Source of the DNA: Orobanche coerulescens
Taxonomy: Eukaryota > Streptophyta > Magnoliopsida > Lamiales > Orobanchaceae
DNA length: 64,000 bases
Direction: 5' to 3'
Assembly (NCBI GenBank): GCA_033398695.1
Contig: CM065803.1
Location: 49,281,501-49,345,500 of the forward strand
Shown: positions 58,875-64,000 of the stretch, in pieces
Layout of the letters: each line of letters starts with the position of its first letter
Position numbering within the stretch: the stretch's first letter is position 1
The notes under the pieces: generated by a model
What the model saw: the letters and a program-made list of their open reading frames with translations, nothing else
Told to the model about the DNA's origin: nothing
Databases searched by the model: none
Made by a program: the position numbers and the translations under genes

Positions 58875-59328
58875 ATGTAAACCAAGTTAGAAAACCCGAT
58901 TTTTCAAACATCCCATTTGGTAGATGTTCAGTCTTCATGCTTTGCATATGTGCTTGATAAGAACCGTCAAATAGATGAAACGATGCTTCAGATTGATAAT
59001 CACGGGTTGAAGAATTGATTGATGACTTGAGAATGATGTTGTTCTTGGTAAACAAATCATAAGGATGAATGTTAGGGTTTAATAACATGATCATTCCTTT
59101 TAGAGTTGGTTTCGTTTGATTTATCCTTCTATGTTGGTTATTAGGATATAATAAACGTATTTGACATGCTAGACCACAGAACCCTTGGAAGAGGAATTAC
59201 CGTAATGGGGAATTGAATTATAAGTGGAGATATGATTAACCCTTCGATCAAGATGATAAGTTAATCATATTTCTATTGGACGATTCATTCATAAGTGTTG
59301 TATGTTGTTTAAGATGGCATAATTGTAT

Positions 59329-59339
59329 GCACACACACA

Positions 59340-59417
<78 letters not shown>
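59329..59417. repeat. (CA)n(TA)n microsatellite
   Basis: A CA tract with one AA interruption runs into a TA tract, together about 89 bp, inside the R7 LTR. Confidence 0.95.
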
Positions 59418-59418
<1 letters not shown>

Positions 59419-59961
59419 GTATTGAAGGAACTCTCATATTTGTGTCCGTGGTGTGTATTGAACTTATTATAATAATGTTATCATACAATCATCCGAACCA
59501 TTAGTGATTATGGCATTACTTTGATAGTTAAGGTCCATGCAAGAGATTGATCGAAGGGACGTCCTTCGAGTGTGTTGACATTCGCCAAAAGTATCGAATT
59601 CTTGTCTTCGTTCTAAGCAAAGTGCTTTAATTATGTTTTTCGTGTTAAACGTTATTCATGTTGTCATGCATATGTGTCTTTGTCGTTTGTCCACCACGTG
59701 TTGATCCGACGTGATCATCTTGGAATCTATGCTTGCGCGCGCTGGATCATTGGACGATTTTTCCACCACGTGTTGGTCCGACCGGATCATCTTGGGATCC
59801 ATACAGTGAATGCTGGATCATTGGATTACCATGTATATGTTGAGACTGTCATGTTGTGTAATGCATTGTAGGTCTTTTATCGTAGGAGAGACTTGTAAGT
59901 TGTTGTTATGTTACGTGAATTGTCGATTAATCTGTTATTGTATAAATTATTGTACTCGTAC

Positions 59962-59989
59962 TAGCATCATTGTGCTAACCTCTTCGAGG
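59962..59989 (+). other. Double hairpin, variant, in R7 LTR
   Basis: TAGCA (59962-59966) pairs with TGCTA (59973-59977). CCTC (59979-59982) pairs with GAGG (59986-59989). Bases differ from R1/R8 in both arms of stem 2. Confidence 0.5.
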
Positions 59990-60029
59990 ATGGACATATG
60001 TTTTATGTTCAGGATTCTGGAGAAGAGGA

Positions 60030-60557
60030 AAACAACCACAAGAATGCACCATCCTTCTTCAGTATCAAGATAAACCCTTGGCCTATGAGATGAAGGAAGG
60101 AGCTGTGGAGAAGTTTTCTGAGTCTAAGAAGAAGAAAGTCTTTGGTAGTGTTTCAGAGCACAAGGCTAGCGGGCCCCGTAAAGGCCAGTCATCTTTTCAC
60201 TCATTCAAGAGGCCCCTGCATCCATCCAGAGGTGGAAAGAGTTCCAGATCAGCACCAATGTTTACAGATGCAGCGAGGAAATACTTTAACTGTGGTCGAT
60301 CAGGGCATTATCGACGTGACTGCTCATTTCCTTCCATGACGTGTTATAGATGTGGACAAGAAGGACATAGTATGATGTACTATGGAGATGTTGCTATATT
60401 TTTGGATCTCATACTTCACAACCGGTCCAGGAAGAGGCGAGCGTCAATTAAACTCACCAGAGTGTTTAGCATTTTGGCGGAGGATGAGGTAGTGGACAAT
60501 ATGACCGGAAGGAAGCATCGAGTGATGTGTCCATTCCTCTACGCCTTTATGAAATGA
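60030..60557 (+). pseudogene. R7 gag C-terminus with degenerate zinc knuckles
   Basis: Begins inside gag (LAYEMKEGAVEKFSESKKKK) directly after the truncated LTR. The first knuckle is YFNCGRSGHYRRDC (first Cys lost) and the second is CYRCGQEGHSMMYY (last Cys lost). Both would be defective. It leads into protease in another frame. Confidence 0.8.
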
Positions 60558-61162
60558 GGAGTACAGACAATCAGAAGACAATGGTTATATCAGGTACGAT
60601 TCAGATCCTTTCGCAACTAGTTAGTATTTTGTTCGATACCAGAGCTACACATTCGTTTATATCACTATCTTGTGTAAATCATTTGAAAATTTCTTGTTTT
60701 CATGAATGTGAGCCTTATATTATGGGTTTAACAAGTGGGGAAATAGTTATGGGGAATTTAGAAGTTAGAAATTTTCCTGTATCAATCGGAGGCAAAGATT
60801 GGCCTTCAAATCTAACTGTGATAGAAATTCAAGAAGATGATCTGATTCTAGGAGACGATTGGCTTAACCATTATGGAGCTATTATGAACTACCAGAAGAA
60901 AAACATTTCAATGATAGCTGAGGACATCTCTGAATATTTATTTGAAGGATGGAGACCTAGGAGCTCAGGAAAAGTGATTAAAGTAATGAAGGCTATCAAA
61001 CTGCTGAAACAGGATTGTGTCGGGTGCTGGTGTTATGCAATGAAGAAAGAAGAAAGAGTAGTAGAACTATCATCTATTCCTACTGTAAATGAATTTCCAG
61101 ATGTATTCCCTGATGAATTACCTGGATTACCTCCACAACGGGATGTAGAGTTTACCATCTAG
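60527..61162 (+). pseudogene. R7 protease and RT linker
   Basis: The active-site region reads [16 protein letters not shown], where D-S/T-G is expected; the Gly is replaced by Arg, so the protease should be inactive. It continues with [17 protein letters not shown] and the acidic linker [16 protein letters not shown] before RT. It is clearly related to R2 protease (8396-10429). Confidence 0.85.
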
Positions 61163-62491
61163 CTAGAGCCGGGAGCCACACCTATTTCTAAGGCGCCATA
61201 TCGGATGGCACCAATCGATATGTATGAAGAAGCAACTTGAAGAGCTGTTGGACAAAGAGTATATCCGGACAAGTGTTTCCCCATGGGGTGCACCAGTCTT
61301 ATTCATTCGCAAGAAAGATGGATCACTTCGGTTGTGCATTGACTATCGAGAGATAAATAATGTGACGATCAAGAATAAGTATCCGTTACCTCGGATTGAT
61401 AATTTGTTCGACCAGTTGCAAGGGGCGATAATATTTTCGAAGATCGATTTGAGATCAGGATACCATCAAGGATTAAAGAATCCGATGTTCCAAAGTCAGC
61501 ATTTAGGACTCATCACGAGCACTACGAATTTATGGTAATGCCATTTAGTCTCACCAATGCACCTGCCGTGTTTATGCAGTTGATGAACCGAGTATTCATA
61601 GAGTACTTGGATAAATTCTTAGTTATCTTTATCTATGATAATTTGGTCTACTCTAAAAGTCCGGACGAGCATACAGAACACCTACGGATTTTTTTGAACC
61701 TCTTGAGGAGCGAACAGTTGTATGCCATGCTTTCTAAATCTGAATTCTAGTTGAAGGAAGTAATGTTCCTTGGTCATGTAGTATCAGCAGGAGTCCGAGT
61801 AGATCCGCAAAAAGTCGAGGCAATCACATAGTGGGAGTCTCCTAAGAATATGAAAGAGGTCAGAAGTTTTTTAGGATTTGCTGGTACTATCGTTGGTTCG
61901 TGGAGGGTTTTTCCAAATCACCCACCACTTACTCAATTATTGTAGAAAACCCAAAGATTCGAATGGAATGAGAAGTGTGAGGTTACTTTTGACGTACTCA
62001 AGAAGAGGCTGACCGCGACTCCAATCTTAGCACTGTCACAAGGAACTGAAGGATTCGCAGTTTAAAGCGATGCTTCGAATTAGCGTCTAGGTTGCGTGCT
62101 GATGCAGAATGATAGGGTAATCACCTATACTTCACGGCAGCTGAAACTGTATGAGGTTAATGATCCAACACATGATTTGGAGTTAGCAGCTGTTGTTTTC
62201 GAACTGAGAATATGGCGACACTATTTGTACGGAACTCATTTTCAGATCTTTACCGATCATAAGAGTCTCAAATACATTTTCAGTCATAAAGAATTAAACA
62301 TGCGACAGAGTAGATGGACGAAATTGATTAAAGACTATGATTTGGAAATTCTTTATCATCCTTGCAAAGTAAACGTGGTAGCTGATGCACAGAGCCGCAA
62401 ACCTATTTCTATTCAAATATTAGAGACGCTCACGACCCAGTCCAAGATTCGACAAGAGTTAATTCGTGGAGAAATTGAAGTGTGGTTATAA
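61163..62491 (+). pseudogene. R7 reverse transcriptase and RNase H
   Basis: RT pieces: [39 protein letters not shown] and FIYDNLVYS, where the catalytic F-I-D-D has lost its first Asp. RNase H pieces: [31 protein letters not shown] and NVVADAQSRKP. Stops near 61750, 61831 and 62062-62081 and frameshifts near 61480-61530 and 61880 break it. Confidence 0.85.
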
Positions 62492-63958
62492 AGAGTTCAA
62501 GGGTAAGTATGTGTGATGGAACTAACTTCATCATTGAGTGATAAAATCAAATATAAGCAATTAGATGACCCTCTGATGATTTGGTCACGTGATGAAGTGA
62601 TTAAAGGAAAGGCCCCAGGCATTGTAATCCATGAAGATGGAGTTTTGAGATTTTGAAGTCGAATGTGTGTCCCGGAAGATAATGTTCTGAAGCAAACGAT
62701 CCTGAAAGACACTCATAGTACACCTTATTCAATTCATCCAGGCGCCAGTATGATGTACAAAGATCTGAAACATAATTTTTGATGGGGTAACATGAAGAAA
62801 GAAGTGGCGGAATATGTCTCAAAAGTGTTTAACTTGTCAATAGGTTAAAATCGAGAACCAGCGAACTGCCAGAATGTTGAAGCCACTTCCAATTCCTGAA
62901 TGAAAGTGGGAGGATATCTCAATGGATTTCATCACCAACATGCCGAAGACCGGGACTAGAATGAATATGATCTGGGTGATAATTGAATATTTAACCAAGT
63001 AAGCTCACTTTCTAGGTATCAAGGATACCTGGGGACATGACAGATTGGCTCGGATATTTATCACAGAAATAATCCGATTACATGGAACACCGAAGACCAT
63101 TATTTCATATCAGGATGGTCGTTTCATGTTGAATTTTTGGAAAGCAGTTCATAAGGCTTTAGGAACTGAGTTAAAATTTAGCACGGCTTACCATCCTCAA
63201 ACCGATGGACAATCCGAGTGGACCATTCAAATAGTAGAAGACATGTCGATGTGCCCTATATTGGTCGACTGATTTGGAAACTCAACTATCATTGATTAAG
63301 TTCACCTACGATAATAGTTGGCACGCTTCAATTAAGATGGCACCTTTCGAAGTATTGTACGTGAGAAGATGTTGGTCACCCATATGTTGGGATGATTTGT
63401 CAGACTTAATCGGGCAGAACCAGAATTGATAATACAGACTTAGAAGAATGTAGCCCTAATAAGTGAAAGATTGTTGACCACCCAAAGTCGTCAGAAGTCT
63501 TACGCAGATGTGCGCCGTCACTCGTTAGAATTTGAAGTTGGGGACCACGTACTTCTAAAGTTTCTCCTATTCAGGGAACTTTTTGTTTGGGAAGAAAGGG
63601 AAAGCTGAGTCTGAGGTATATCGGGCCATTCGAGGTTCTAGAAAGAGTTGTAGAATTGGCATACAGATTGGCCTTACCTCCATCTTTGAGTCATGCTCAT
63701 AATGTGTTTCGTGTATCACAATTACGTAAATACGTATTGGGTCCCAGTCATGTCATCGACTTTGGCGAGATCGAAGTAGCTAATGATGAAACGTTTGAAT
63801 AGAAACCAATCAAGATACTCAAGAGTCGAATCAAGTAATTGAGGAATAAACCAATCTCATTGGTTAAAGTTCAATGGTCATGACATGGAGTCAAAGAAGC
63901 AACCTGGGAGACTGAAGATAGTATGAAAGCGAGATACCCTGAGTTATTTCTATCGTAA
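62492..63958 (+). pseudogene. R7 integrase and chromodomain
   Basis: Heavily decayed. Readable parts are HSTPYSIHPGASMMYKDLK (zinc finger), SMDFITNMPKT, the FITEIIRLHGTPKTIISYQDG core (here IISYQDG where ISDRDG is usual, so a catalytic Asp context is lost), FSTAYHPQTDGQSEWTIQ, GKLSLRYIGPFEVLERV and a chromodomain with one stop (LVKVQWS...VKEATWETEDSM). It ends at the TAA at 63956-63958, just before the polypurine tract. Confidence 0.82.
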
Positions 63959-63980
63959 GTTTTGGAATAAAACTTCTTTT

Positions 63981-64000
63981 TAGAGAGGGAGTATGTAATA
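63981..64000 (+). other. R7 polypurine tract and start of 3' LTR
   Basis: TAGAGAGGGAGTA (63981-63993) followed by TGTAATA (63994-64000). The same bases begin the 5' LTR at 42977. The window ends here. Confidence 0.75.

Larger units (their letters stand above)
58880..60020 (+). repeat. R7 5' LTR, third piece
   Basis: LTR sequence after the R8 insertion. It has a diverged duplicated unit (ccaccacgtgttgatccgac and its repeat at 59690-59790) and a changed but still pairing double hairpin at 59962-59989. The LTR 3' end is missing: homology stops soon after ttttatgttcaggattctgg. Confidence 0.68.
42977..64000 (+). mobile_element. R7: decayed Tekay-type element, 5' LTR split by two insertions
   Basis: The 5' LTR begins TGTAATACC at 42977 and continues in pieces: 47463-48546 and 58880 to about 60020. 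A degenerate gag-pol (60030-63958), a polypurine tract (63981-63993) and the first seven bases of the 3' LTR (TGTAATA, 63994-64000) follow. The LTR 3' end, primer binding site and gag N-terminus are missing at the 60020-60040 junction. The element is cut by the window end. Confidence 0.8.

Noticed and set aside
59329..59417. CA/TA repeat as a regulatory Z-DNA element
   Set aside because: It is an ordinary microsatellite in a decayed LTR with no supporting context.

Overview
The window is nuclear DNA of a flowering plant. The only host gene I can recognise is a spliced cytosolic ribosomal protein L7 (uL30) gene with a plant site II / telo-box promoter. Almost everything else is transposable elements: chromodomain Ty3/gypsy (Tekay-type chromovirus), Athila, a Tat-like non-autonomous gypsy element, a copia solo LTR, an L1-type LINE and a hAT derivative. 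No rRNA, tRNA, CRISPR or bacterial features were seen, and I cannot name the species.

Left part (1-21163). Positions 1-3166 and 16010-19175 are two copies of one segment: the 3' end of a Tekay-type LTR (R1), 0.6 kb of flank, and the promoter plus first exons of RPL7. Copy A stops in intron 4 and is joined to the internal region of R1 (3167-4192 and 13425-13939), which leads into the R1 3' LTR (13940-16986) and then copy B. This is the layout of a tandem segmental duplication. A 9.2 kb Tekay element on the minus strand (R2, 4193-13424, TSD GTTTC) is nested in R1. Copy B of RPL7 has all seven exons with canonical splice sites and frame, but three in-frame stop codons. Its intron 4 holds a 1.1 kb non-autonomous hAT element (TSD ATCGAGAA) with a MITE nested inside it.

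Middle part (21164-42976). A minus-strand Tekay-type element reduced to LTRs and about 0.33 kb of internal sequence (R3) has its left LTR split by a minus-strand LINE (about 21730-39640). The LINE was itself hit by a copia LTR in its RT domain (24388-25913) and by a complete but decayed Athila element in ORF1 (R5, 28478-39309, TSD CTTAG). The LINE also carries a 0.53 kb internal segment whose open frame is on the opposite strand.

Right part (42977-64000). A decayed plus-strand Tekay element (R7) has its 5' LTR starting at 42977 and its 3' LTR starting at 63994. That 5' LTR was split by R6 (42990-47457, Tat-like, gag remnant only, TSD CTGGA) and by R8 (48547-58874, gag only, TSD ATGTA). R8 in turn holds a 1.6 kb minus-strand LTR element (R9, 51530-53155).

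Two patterns cut across the families. (1) Most gypsy LTRs here carry an array of 12-15 bp CG-rich palindromes directly upstream of a TATA box, with a different palindrome in most families. (2) The Tekay-type LTRs share two adjacent hairpins near the LTR 3' end whose sequence changes between families while pairing is kept. Several LTR pairs and frameshifts also show clustered multi-base differences at CAG/CTG/CCG sites, so some apparent decay may be assembly error.
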